Shown here in pieces: positions 49,289 through 60,200 of a stretch of DNA of 64,000 nucleotides. The notes beneath the pieces were generated by a model. That model was given only the letters and a program-made list of their open reading frames with translations. It was not told the DNA's origin and searched no databases. The position numbers and the translations under genes were made by a program. This stretch comes from Distichodus sexfasciatus (taxonomy: Eukaryota; Chordata; Actinopteri; Characiformes; Distichodontidae), in assembly GCA_032718565.1 (NCBI GenBank), contig JAVGVS010000004.1, forward strand, positions 9,464,083 to 9,528,082, in the 5' to 3' direction. The stretch's first letter is position 1; the number at the start of each line of letters is the position of its first letter.

Positions 49289-52200
49289 CAATCTCTCTTT
49301 CCCTCACTTCTTCCCCTTCTCTTTTGCTCTCTCAGTCCTCTCCCTCTTGTCCTCTCTCCCTGTAATTCGGACTCGTTTCTGCCCAATGCTACACCACAGT
49401 TTCACTTCCTTTTCTTCTCCTTGAAACGAAGCCAAGACGGCTTTCAGAGAATTTGGGTAAAAGACGGAAGCTACTCACGTCCTCCAGGAGTTTGCCCTCC
49501 ACTCGGAGCTCCCATGATGCCACTTTCTCAGACTCCTCCCCCTCTGGTTTGGCAGGTGTGCAGGTGTTGGAGATGTAGATCCTCAGTTTACGCTTTTGCT
49601 GCAGGAACAAAAAGAAGTGAGGATAAAGAAACAGAGAGAGGCGTTGTCGACGTTGTCATGGTGCAGTTTGTCCACTAGAGGGGGCACACTGCAGCTACGC
49701 TGTGTATTTGGCGTTGTTGTAGTTTTTAGAAGGACAGAACGAAGAGCCAATGCCAGAATGGAACATCCACTCAGGTAAAGAGCTGCAAGTTTTGGTAATT
49801 TATTAGTCTTTGAACTTTTTCTTGATTGATCGATTAGTTGCTTTAAAACAGATGTAAAAGGATATGCAGAAATCTCTTTTAAGTGTATCTTCTTTGGTGT
49901 ATTGTAAAACAACAAAATAATTGGGGGAAAAAGCTAACTGAATATAAAAATAGATTAGAATCATTTAAAATATTAAACAATTAGATTCAAATTTTCAGAT
50001 TTAATTGTCTAAATCAGGGGATTTTCAACAGGTGGCATTGCAGCCATGGCATTGCAGGTGGTCCGTGACATGCAATCCAGTTTCACTACTGAAATCACTT
50101 TTTTGATTTGTTCATTTCATTTATTTTTCAAAAAAAAAATTCCAGATGTTTTAGGCATCTTTATGAATTAATGAATTTAATGCAAATATCTAAAAAATAA
50201 CAGAAAAAAAACCCCCACACACACAGGCACAAAGTGGGACGCAGGCTACTGCTTAGTCTGAATGGTGATCCCTGGGACAGTTGAAAACCCCTGGTCTAAT
50301 TCGTTTAAACTAATGAAATTTTGTTTTTAGGCTTATTTTTTACCGTGATGGGCTTCTTAATGGACTCCTGAATCTCCATGCGCTTGCGTGCGATGGTCTG
50401 GTCCAGTTTCCTCTCGAAGGCCAGCAGGTCCATGTAGGCCTGAGACTCGGGAACCAGGTCTCGGATCTGAGAATGGTTAAAAGGTGTCCAGCATACAAAA
50501 AGAAAGAAGCAAAAAGACAAACTGTGGATAGATTCAAACTTACCCTTTGAGGAAGGACTTTGTCAGCCATTTTGCGTCTTTTGACTCTGAGAAAGTAAAA
50601 ACGAAAATGTAAAAAAGGAGGAAATATTTGGCATTTAACATCTAAGCATTTAGTAACAATTCTCTGGAATAACAAATAGCAGCAAACTTTGAGATAACAA
50701 ATCGGATAAAAGAGTACTGGCGTTTTTAATGGCCGATGAATAATTCTAAAAAGGACGCGGGAGACGGAAGATGAAGCCTTCATCCCCGACTGCAACAGCA
50801 CTGGTAAAATGGGCATTCATCAGAGTGCATAGAAATCTTTACCAGTGAGGAAATCTAAAACTGGAAGTTTACCAGTGAGGAAATCTGTAATTCCCTTGAT
50901 TAAAGTTTCTTGTGGTGTGTTTTGTTGACTTATTGTAGCTTCTGAAAAATGAGGTATTACAGATGAATGCTTTCTTGCTGTTAGTTCATTGTTAGGAGGG
51001 CTGTCACCACGCAGTTTGTCCACTAGAGGGCAACACTGCAAGTTCACAGTTGGCAATTCAATTATGTTCGAAGAACCAATGACAGTAAAACAAGCAACAC
51101 AAGCATGTTTCAGCGTACATTTGGCATAAAAATGACATTGTACCGCAGACTGGTGTGATTTCACAAGGGGCGCTATAATCATCAAATAACTACCTGTAGG
51201 TCCATTTTTCCTTCTTTGCCTCATTTCATAGAAACTTCGTTTCAACTCACCATTTTTTGTCCGTTTTGCATAGATTAACAAGGAGCTCAAATTTCAACCC
51301 TTCACTGCCCAGCCGACGTTCTTAGCAACGCTACCAAATTCAACATAATTCAAGATTTTTAAAAATTCCTTTCAAGATTCGAAAGATTTCCTTTACCTGT
51401 TTTCACGTGACTGTCAACACGGCTCTTATGCCACCACAGGCCACCTGGCTGAACACATATCGGGATCTGTTTTGACTCTTTTTTTCTTGCTTTTATCATC
51501 GCTTGTTCGTTCCCCATTCATTTCAGTCAAAGTCTTTCTACCAAGTCAGACTATTTCATATCACAGCTACAAAACCTGAGGAACGACACTGGCTTTTTCT
51601 TGCAGAAATGCACCTCTAGTTATTATATTATTATTATTAATATTGTTAGGTGATGTTATGTTGGTGAGGACCAGGGAACTAACAAGGCCAAAAAATATAC
51701 AGAAACTATGAGTGAAATTACCCCCAAAACATAATGTTGCCAGGCTCCCAAAGTCCAACTACATAACTCCAACCGCATGCAGTCATTAATGGCGTCCAAA
51801 CACGGAAATGCAGATGAGAGTAACTCTAAATCTGTTGTAATCTCTAAATTTGCTGCTTTGCCTTTTGCACTTTCATGTTTGGACCCTCCTAATCNNNNNN
51901 NNNNCAATCCATTGTTGCTGTGTTGGCCCTTGCTGTCGTCTCAGGGTTTTTTTTCCTTGGAGGAGGAGACTAGTGCAAGCATGTGTTTGTTCTTGCTCAG
52001 AGGGAGGAAGGGAAGAGTAGTGTCTGAGTATGAAACAAAGAGGACTTCACTCTCAAGACGTCCCATGATCCTCGCCAGCAGAGTCAGCTGTGAGACGCCG
52101 GGGCTTGAGAAGATGACTGTTGCTTCTGTGTCTTATGTAGTTGGAATAGGGAAGTTACTTTAAGTTTTTTGATGTGATGTTACTCATTATAGTTGCATCA

Positions 52201-55200
52201 TTACATAATAATAATAATAATAATAATAATAATTATTATTATTATTATTATTATTATTATGTAATGATGCAACTATAATGAGTAACATCACATCAAAAAA
52301 CTTAAAGTAACTTCCCTATTCCAACTACATAAGACACAGAAGCAACAGTCATCTTCTCAAGCCCCGGCGTCTCACAGCTGACTCTGCTGGCGAGGATCAT
52401 GGGACGTCTTGAGAGTGAAGTCCTCTTTGTTTCATACTCAGACACTACTCTTCCCTTCCTCCCTCTGAGCAAGAACAAACACATGCTTGCACTAGTCTCC
52501 TCCTCCAAGGAAAAAAAACCCTGAGACGACAGCAAGGGCCAACACAGCAACAATGGATTGTTACCGCAACATGGTGGCACTGGCAAGCGACAAAGTGACT
52601 TGCAGATATTGATTCCACATGGAAGCCACAGTAGCTCAAACTCAACAGTTGCACAAAAAATTTGACTTTCTTTTTCTTTTCACACAGTTTTCAGAATTTA
52701 TTATTCCTCAAACAAATCGTAATACTTGTTTTTGCTGGATGTCCATTCTGAATCTCCTGATGAACAAGAATGTCATGCCAATTTTTTTGGAGTGTTTTGG
52801 TCTGGCCTCTTCACAATATCATTGCAGCACATTTTAAGCGATTTGGCTTAAAAATATGGCTGAAATTTGGAAGATATGGCTGACGTGCTGTGGTCATTCC
52901 TGGATGATTTTAGCATTAGAAATCCAAGTCTGCTGACAGCATGAAAATCATGTAAACAGGGGGTGCTACAGCCATGAAATAACTCTAAATCTGTAATTTT
53001 TTGCTGCTTTGCCTCTCTTGCGCGCTCCCACATTCTATGCTTTGAACCCAATAATCACTGCTCACCCTCTTCTGGGTCCAAGTGGTCCCCCTGCCTGCTG
53101 TTGCTGTTGGAGGAGTCTCTTCCGAACTGGATCCATCGGGGTTTGGGGCATACCGGGCCGAATGGACATCCCGCCCCCACCACCATAGGATGGACCGGGC
53201 ACAGGGGAGCCCATAGAACCCATCCCTCCCATGGGTATGTTTCGACTGGGGGGCATCCCAGGACGCTGTAGGGATGACAAGAACACAGTTACATCAGTGC
53301 CTTGGGAGGGACGGCAAAGAAAAAAAAAAAATCAGCATTTGCACATTATTATTCATTCAACTGTTATTGTGAAGGAGTGTGAAAATACATGAAGTCGATC
53401 AACAATGAGCCCATAGCAATGATACAAACTGAAAACACCCATCAAACACTATCATAACATTACTTAATCATAAAAAGTATCGTAGCAGATGCTGAATCCT
53501 TGTCCGTTGACCCACACCACTACTATGAAAATGTTCCACATGACCAGTCAAGAGCGGGAACGTGAAGAACCTCCTCATCGGCAGGTGAAACTCAAACTCA
53601 GACAGGTTCTCCAGGAGGTAGCTTTGTTGACTCTGCAAAGATTCTTTTATAGGTAGCTGCCACCGCTTGGTGTGTGTTCACATTTAACACAGTGAAACAT
53701 GTTGCCGTGTTTGTGCCTATAAAAAAGCAAGGCTCTATGTCCAATGATGGGACCGCAAGTAAAAATGAAAATCTCCAAAAAAGCACCAGGACACATGCAT
53801 CACGATTTGTTAAATCACCAAAAATACAAAATATTGTTGGTCAAAACTTGTTGGTCTATGAAATATAATCGAGACCATATATTAAGGTTATATCATTTCA
53901 ATTAAACTCTGTATGATTTTGTTTTTCTATCTTCTTTATCTATGATTCTATATGTGACCAGTCACCCATAAAATGCACACTACATGATGAGGAAGATTCT
54001 TCAAGTTACACCTTAAATGTGATGCACATTCAACATGTGATGCGCACTGTCTGCTCTTTAAGGGGTATTATGGGCTTTGTGAATCGCTTTGAGTGATTTC
54101 TTAAGTCCCTAATACCACACCTGGAATCAAGAAAATTGAGCTCTAAGTGATTCCCAAAGCCTGCAACACCCTTCACAGGGAAAGAAGCAAAGGAATTTGT
54201 GCAATATTTTTTTTAAAAGTTACACCCAAAACGTCATACAGAATGTGTTCTTCGACCAACACAGTGAGTGGCATTATGACCACTGGAAATCACGAAGAAT
54301 CATTCCCAAAGTAATTCCTAAAAGTGATTCCCAATGTCCATGATACCAGTTTAGGAATCGCATAAATGGACCCTAAAGTGCACTTTGATAATGACATAAA
54401 CGATGCTCTAAGTGATCCTTGCAGCCCATAATAACATTTTAAGTATCATCTTTGGGCTCCAAAGATGAAAGTCATTTCCAAAGCTCTTAATACCACTCAT
54501 AGAGCAAGCAAAAACAAAATATGCGTAGGAGTTTGCACGCCCAAAACGTGATGCAACAGGACCTCAAAACGCAGCAGTTATGACGTCATAACCGACGGCG
54601 GACACGTGTTGAGGCATAAACTAACAAAACATAACATAACCGACCCTCCCTAATCTGCATTGCAACCGCAACCATTTAACATACATATGTCCCGAATGTT
54701 TATTAATAAAACCCTATAAATTCCGAGCCTCCATCAACAACGCTTTCACTTTGTCAAATGCGGAAGTTGCTTCAGTACTGGCAGTCCTGTACTAAAGGTA
54801 TTCTGCAAAGTGCGGGTTTAATTGATCTCCGAGGTTAAAACAACTGAATATAACACGTTATGACGGAACGTGACGTGTCTTTGGAAACAAATATGATTTT
54901 TAATCAAGTTAATATGTGTAGTTCACGAACTAGTCCACTTCCTAGAGACAAAGGAGCGAGAATTTGTGTCGGCGGAGGGGAGGAGGCGACGCGACTGACA
55001 ACCAAAACGAGAATCAAAGGAGCGATGCGGCTAAAAAGACAACGGTGTGTGAGAAACTTGCTCGACAAGTAACGGCGACGTAAACATTTTAAACGCAGCG
55101 ATGCGGTGTATGTACTTACTTGGTACTGACCGGGGCCGCCTGGCACCCCTCGGTACCCCGGGCTTTGGCTCAGTCCGGGCATTCGCATCCCGCCCGCGTG

Positions 55201-55275
55201 AGCCGCGTTCATGGGGCTCGCGGCGGGGTTCATCGGGGTGCTCGAGCTAAGCGGGAACCCCGCTCTCGAAGCCAT
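42394..55275 (-). CDS. smarcd2: SMARCD2 (BAF60B), SWI/SNF (BAF) chromatin-remodelling subunit
   Basis: Complete. Exons: 55120-55275, 53066-53265, 50544-50586, 50344-50466, 49479-49598, 48317-48412, 47626-47727, 46999-47160, 44529-44626, 44256-44391, 43799-43921, 43438-43539, 42394-42447. These give 1515 nt, 504 residues, and all phases close. BAF60 proteins link the remodeller to transcription factors in the nucleus. Order: Gly/Pro/Met-rich N-terminus (MASRAGFPLSSS; RPGMPP), KRRKMADKVLPQR (about 122-133), the conserved DLVPESQAYMDLLAFERKLD block, QKRKLRIYISNT, the SWIB/MDM2 fold at about 281-355 (PPQYKLDPRLARLLGVHTQT), the conserved VDPNDQKKTACFDIDVEVDD, and a coiled-coil end finishing RRQELEQVLGIRLT. 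ARKRMEIQ and the RLT end favour SMARCD2 over SMARCD1 and D3. The intron between exons 2 and 3 holds an N gap and palindrome; the coding exons are unaffected. Start chosen as the first ATG in a CpG-rich promoter. Confidence 0.96.
42580..42762 (-). mobile_element. tRNA-derived SINE, family 1, minus, just past smarcd2 exon 13 (in its last intron)
   Basis: GGCCAAATGTGACCTCAGCA, GGCTTGGGGACGGTACCTTG, then CCGTTATGCTACAAACCGAC. A second head fragment (GGTTATACTACCAACTGCCC) lies at about 42883-42902. Confidence 0.75.
44091..44222 (-). mobile_element. SINE family 1 fragment in a smarcd2 intron
   Basis: GAATATTTGTCATTGTGAAC and CACACCACAGCACAGCACAC match the 3' part of the family; the head is missing. 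Confidence 0.65.
44975..45320 (-). mobile_element. 3' end of a non-LTR retrotransposon (LINE), minus orientation
   Basis: The minus strand reads WWFGHVQRRD...GKRMLRMELPGRRKR...DRKKWRQLICCGNP, the typical C-terminal end of a LINE ORF2, for about 75 residues. The rest of the ORF is absent, so this is a 5'-truncated insertion. A shorter relative lies at 63163-63285. Confidence 0.75.
45410..45770. repeat. Dispersed repeat, same family as 8695-9030, opposite orientation
   Basis: TGTTAAATCAGCATATGATC, GTCTCATATCGATCGCTGGC and GCAGACTTTGCGATATCGAC are reverse complements of motifs in the other copies. Confidence 0.6.
45890..46075 (+). mobile_element. LINE 3'-end fragment, plus orientation
   Basis: CTTGTAAAAGAGCTTTTTAA, TCTCAATGACTTTTTC and GGTAAAATAAAGGTTAAATA followed by A-rich text match a 3' end common in fish LINEs. 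Confidence 0.6.
46119..46568. mobile_element. Small element with CACTGCAAAAAATSA inverted termini
   Basis: CACTGCAAAAAATCAGTCTC at 46119 and TTTCATTTTTTGCAGTG ending at 46568 form inverted ends. The interior is AT-rich and contains AAGAAAAAG and TTTTCTTTTT blocks that could also pair. Confidence 0.6.
47390..47575. repeat. Dispersed repeat, same family as 8695-9030
   Basis: GATATCACAAAGTCTACTAC, CGACATGAGACAATATCATT and GTATCGATGCAGATTAATAT, ending CTACACCCCTAG. The preceding 47290-47385 looks like a LINE tail (AACAAATAAAGAATCTTGAA). Confidence 0.6.
47880..48130. mobile_element. Fused SINE pieces with V-SINE-like tail motifs in a smarcd2 intron
   Basis: CCCTTAATGCCAAGTTGCTC, then GGAGCAACTTGGGGATGAGG and AAGAGGGTCTGCTAAATCC: parts of the second SINE type in both orientations. 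Confidence 0.5.
48415..48705. repeat. Purine-rich tract next to smarcd2 exon 6
   Basis: Nearly all G/A on the plus strand, so in the pre-mRNA it is a ~290-nt C/U tract running up to the exon 6 acceptor (exon starts at 48412). Confidence 0.85.
48900..49365. repeat. Pyrimidine-rich (CT)n tract in the same smarcd2 intron
   Basis: About 465 bp of C/T on the plus strand, including a perfect (TC)n run at 49254-49282. Open frames here are low complexity. Confidence 0.85.
51895..51904. other. Assembly gap (10 Ns) in smarcd2 intron 2
   Basis: Ten consecutive Ns. The left flank stops inside a dispersed repeat (GTTTGGACCCTCCTAATC), which matches the family motif near 5030 and 53040 up to the point of the gap. 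Confidence 0.99.
51905..52560. repeat. 656-bp palindrome, arms ~328 bp, starting at the N gap
   Basis: The left arm from CAATCCATTGTTGCTGTG is the exact reverse complement of the right arm ending CAACAATGGATTG. The centre of symmetry falls between 52232 and 52233 inside (AAT)n/(ATT)n. I compared several stretches of the arms and saw no mismatch. Both arms give the same open frame on opposite strands. Probably an assembly artefact. Confidence 0.9.
54010..54540. repeat. Degenerate repeat with AGTGATTCCCAAAGC, smarcd2 intron 1
   Basis: AAGTGATTCCCAAAGCCTGC, AAAAGTGATTCCCAATGTCC, CTAAGTGATCCTTGCAGCCC, GTCATTTCCAAAGCTCTTAA and ACCACACCTGGAATC recur irregularly. Related text lies at 55780-55935. 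Confidence 0.55.
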
Positions 55276-55560
55276 ATTTCCAAAATTACTTTTTTTCTAG
55301 TCGATGGGATCGTTCGAGTAGGTGTATTAAAAATAATCAAACAAACACCGAAACAAGCGAGGGAGGCGGAAAACGTGCGTGCAAGACCAAGCAACTAACT
55401 TCTTTCCACTTCCGGCTCTCTGACTGTTGTGTTTACGACTGCAATAATAATTTCAAAAGCAAAAGGCGATCCGTTTCGAAAGCGACTCGGTGTCGTTTTT
55501 CCTTTCCGTGAAACCGTGTCCGACGCCCCCGTTACGGCTCATAATGGGGGGGGGTTAGAG
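55276..55560 (-). promoter_or_regulatory. smarcd2 promoter and 5' UTR, CpG-rich
   Basis: CpGs are dense from about 54950 to 55560. No TATA box seen. CTTCCACTTCCGGCTC near 55400 contains ETS-type CTTCCG/ACTTCCGG cores. The transcription start is not fixed. Confidence 0.5.
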
Positions 55561-57213
55561 GCTGACCAATGTCTAAACGGAGATGGAAAGCGAGGGGCGT
55601 GGCTACGTCTGTATGATCCGCCCACATCGTGTGGTTGCCTTTAAATCCTCCTTTCAACGCCAAGTGGTTGGAATCGAAGTTGCTATAGAAATTGAATAAC
55701 ACTTCAGATTAAGAATAAGTTTTATTGGCCAATAAAACTCATTCTGATTCTGAAGTGATGCTCGATTCCAACCGACAGGCTTTGGGAATCACTTAGTCCT
55801 GTCCAAAGTGCTTCCTTCACAAAATGACTGCCACAGATTCCCACAGCAATAATGCCACATTGGGAATCACATTATTGGGAGTCTTAAATCATTCCCACTG
55901 CACTGAAATTATTCCTAAAATTTGCGAATCACCTATGTGAGGCTATGCCTAAGCCCGCCTTCTCTGGATGATTGCCAAGTAGCTGGACTAATAAATCCTA
56001 TCAGTTAGCTCATGAAATTTATAAAATTTATACTGCCTTGTCATATATCCTTAATAAGAAATAATCATTGACATTTCACAAGGTATTGTGGTGCAATATA
56101 ATTATAACATTGTTACTTTTATTTCTGAATGCAACAGTTGAAAGAATTTTGAAATTGTTGTGGGCAAAGGTAACAGGCATCACTTTCATGGACCACATTT
56201 GCAGATATTCTGTACTATCCAATTTGCACACTGTATAATCTTCCGTATACTTGGCAGATTTGCTACATGTTGTGCTTGAACTCATGAACTGAAAGAAATA
56301 AACATTGTCCAGACAAAAACACACTTCAGAATGTGATCATTTATTATGTGTGCGTGTGTGAAAGAGCCATGTCCACAAGCACAAAGCTCATGACCACCGG
56401 ATAGCAGCATTTCCCCACCATCTAGTCAAATTATATGTACAGTTACACAGTGAAAAGACATTTTACTCACACTGTAAACCTCTAATATATATACACACAC
56501 ACAAAGACCAAATACAATGTAAAAAAAAAGGAGAAACTCAAAAAAACGAAAACATTCTCCCCAGTACATAGAAAAGTTTATGGGGATATTTCAAGTGTCT
56601 GGAAAGCAGTCCAAGTTGTGAATGTATGGTTTCTGTGACAACGTGACATGGCACTCGGGACTGAGGGTCACTGAAGTCGTGGGGCCTGAGATGCACCTTG
56701 ATCATTTTACAGGGACAGTAACACACCCGGACACTGATATAAGCAGCAATGATTGTTTCTTATTATTCTCCATTGTGGTTTCATAAGCAGGACTAGAAAC
56801 AACAAAATGTAAGGATGGATGGAGGGATGGCTGACTCCCAAACCCCCCCACCCTCGATGCCCGCCTCCTTACCAGAGACCCCGCCCATTTATGCCCATTT
56901 ATTTAGTTGAGGCTATGTCGCTTAAAAAAACCGTCAAGTTTTATCATCATCATTTGTGCAAATATTTCCAAAACAGAAAAAATTAAGATGGTTATGAAGA
57001 AGAAGAAGAAAAAAAGAACACTTATGTAAACCAAACGTCAAACCCCATTCGGAATCGCTTCTTGTTGTTCCTTAAAAAGTGAACAGCGTGGCATTGTGGG
57101 GTAGTGACACGAAGGGCCGTTGCCGTCGTTATGGCTGCCGTTGTTGTGGAAACGCTTCATCTCGTCTCTCTTAGTGACGCGGGCGCAGACTTCTCTACTG
57201 TTCGGCGCGGCGT
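55561..57213. other. smarcd2 upstream flank and atxn7l3 3' UTR; no SCA7 exons
   Basis: No frame resembles the SCA7 part of ATXN7L3 or any other protein. A repeat related to 54010-54540 lies at 55780-55935. On the minus strand AATAAA at 56340-56345 could end an atxn7l3 3' UTR of about 870 nt. Other AATAAA hexamers exist, so this is tentative. Confidence 0.5.
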
Positions 57214-60200
57214 TTAAGAGCCGGCGAAGCTGAAGGTCGAGGACAAGTCTTTGGCTTGAAAAGAAAAGAAAAAAAACCTCAGATGCTCACTACTTGAAAC
57301 ACACACACTCGCCTCACTCTCTTTTAATAGGCTACAGAAGTCCTCTGTGTCCATACTCACCATTTTTATGCTTTAAAGATTTGGATCGTCTTGGTGAATT
57401 TGGATTCTGGGGAGGAAAAAGAAAGGGAGAAGGCTTGTTAGCATTTAAGTGAGTGATTATGTGTCATTGTGAGCACAGTACACATTGAAACACAACAAAA
57501 TCCGACCCATCTCTGAAAGAACAGTGAACACCAGTGGGCAGCTGACATTTAGCATACGTGGACCAATGCTTGGGGACGGTACCTTGTTCACAAGTACCTC
57601 AGTGGTCTCTTTACCAGTCAGGGACCTGAACTGGAGACCTTCCAATCACAGGGCCAATCCCCTAACCATTATGCTCCCAACTGCCCTGGCTTAATAAGAA
57701 CAAAGCAAAGCTTGTGGGGTATCATAAGCATAAAATTGTAGTACACTGTGCTTGGACCCATAATGACAATAAGAAGAGGATACATACAAAACAGGCCATT
57801 TCACCTTTTCTATCCATTTGTTTGCATGTAAGAACCTTCAGGAGGTATGTTAACTAACAGCAAAAGGTCCTGTCTGTATGAGGAGAAACAACAGGTAGCT
57901 ACGGTAGTGGAATCAGAAGTAGTGTTTGTACCTTGTCTGCTTTTCTCTTCTTGGCTGCAACAGAAACAGAAAGGTGCAAGTCAGAACATAGACATTAACA
58001 CGATTTTGACTTTGGGGCGTTTGGGATAAAGGGGCACTCACCCTTCTTCTCGGCCCCGTAGGACCAGTCATTATCGTTGACGTCGTCGTTGTCCTCCTGG
58101 TCGCTCTCGGACTTGTTGGTGTTGTTGCCGCTGGCTATTCTGGGCAGACGAGGTGGAAAAGGGTCACGAGTTGAAATACAGAGCAAGAGCCAAGTTAAAT
58201 ACAGTGAGTCTTTCTCAGGGGTTTTCAACTGGTTCTGTCCCAGGGACCACCATTCAGACTAAGTAGTAGTCTGCAGCCTACTGTGTGCCCGTTGGTTGTG
58301 TTTGGGGGCGGGGGGTGAGCTGGGGAGGATTTGGGTAGTGAAACAGGATTGCATGTCATGGACTGTGTGGATCCTGTTGGCACCCGGTTGAAAACTCCTG
58401 GTCTATGTACTTTAACAAGTGGCAAATGCAGTTAGATCTCCACCTGTAGGTGAAGAGGATCTCTACACTTACACGTTCCCACCTGTACAACAAGGGAGTG
58501 GACCGATACATTTTTTTCTGCGGCCGATACCGTTTATTTTTAATCGAGGAAACCGGTAAGTGATGTTTTGAGCCAATACATGTCAGTATATGTTATCTGG
58601 GTGAGAATACCAAAAACTCAAACACAGAACTTCAATGCCTTTTAGCACAGATTTAAAAATGCAGTTTTAAAATTTAAACATGCTTAAAACAAAGATCAGA
58701 TCGAATGATCAGACATGGCTCTTGCTGACAGAGAAAGAAAATGAGGATGAGCCTGGTGGGAGGGGGTGGGTACCGGCGGCTGGCGATGCGGCTGCTGTTG
58801 CGCCCCATGCCCAGGCACTTCTCCAGGTGGGGAGCGAAGCGTGAGGCGGCGATGCTGCGGCTGCAGTTGGGACACACACACTCTTTGTTCTTCCACTGGT
58901 TGTACACCTGACCGAAGATGTCCACGCCCGGCTCATCCACGATCTCTGCCGGTGGGAGACAGAAATTTGGTGAAAAAAACCTGAAATTTTTTTTTGGGCC
59001 ATTGCTCTTAAGATTTATAATAAACTGAATTCAACAAATTAAAGGTCAAAATAATCATTCCAACACCGGCGACTTCGCCTCTGAGCGGCAAGTATTTTCA
59101 CTGTAAATTTACATTATTTTAAAGATTATTTCATTTAAAAATAGTCTGTACTTTGCACTTACGTAAACTATGTCTGTATTTATTTTTATTTATTATTTAA
59201 AATATTTTTAATGTAGAAATAATGTATTAAAAATAGTTTGAACTTATTTACTATAATAAAGATATGGACTGTATATTTATAATGCAGTAAATTACTCTAC
59301 CTTTTTAAAGGAAGACTGTAAATCTACAGCAAACTTATGTTTTCTAGTGTTTTCTTTACAAACAAAGTAAGGGCCTTCTAATTTTGCTATTGGCCACAGA
59401 GCATCCATAAAAAACTGAATTAAGCACGGTAAAGTTGCCAGACTGATCACCCTACAGCGGCAACCCCAATTTAAAGACCAACGTGAATGTTTTCCCCTCC
59501 GTTATAACAATCCAAAACGTTTTCCCCGCTATGTCACACCAAGGCAAAGCAGTGGGTACCAAAGTCTTTGGTGCTCTCCTGGTCGGTGTCATCTAGGAAG
59601 AAGTAGCCCTGCTTGACGGCTCGGTGCACCTCGAAACACAGCCCCAAGCAGGCGTCCTCCACCAGGTCCGACAGGATCTCCTGAGCCATGCCCTAGCCAC
59701 AGCACATTAGTACACAATTAGAGTAAATATAAATAAAATGGATACACTTAATATAAATATATCATTTACAATTTAAAAATGATATTTTCCTAAAAATAGT
59801 CTGTACTTATCACTTATTTAAATGATAATGTTAATGTATTTTTCCTATAGTATAGATTGTTTTATGTAAAGGCTATAAGCGTATATCAATTATCACAATT
59901 ATCATTTGATTTTCACTGGTTTGAAGTGAACAACACTTTTTCAAAGTATTCTAGTAATGTTATGTATTATTTTTCTTCCACAACTGTTATGTATTACGAA
60001 TTTGGAATAACAGTTATGTTTTCTACAAAAAGAAATCACAACATCTAGATAAATCATAAATTTCAAGCAGCTGTCGTGAACAGTATCAATTGCAAATGAA
60101 TTTTAAGATGTAGCATTTTTTACATTTAGTTGTTCCTAATTTAATCATTCTTTTTATGCCTCTCTTTTATATGCAGATTTATTTTTTATTGTAATTTGTA

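Noticed and set aside
48893..49678. 261-codon open frame on the plus strand
   Set aside because: Translation of the (CT)n tract in a smarcd2 intron; its right part overlaps smarcd2 exon 5 in antisense.
51777..52586. Two open frames on opposite strands encoding the same ~85 residues
   Set aside because: They are the two arms of the palindrome, in an intron, with no recognisable protein family; a duplicate produced by the probable misassembly.
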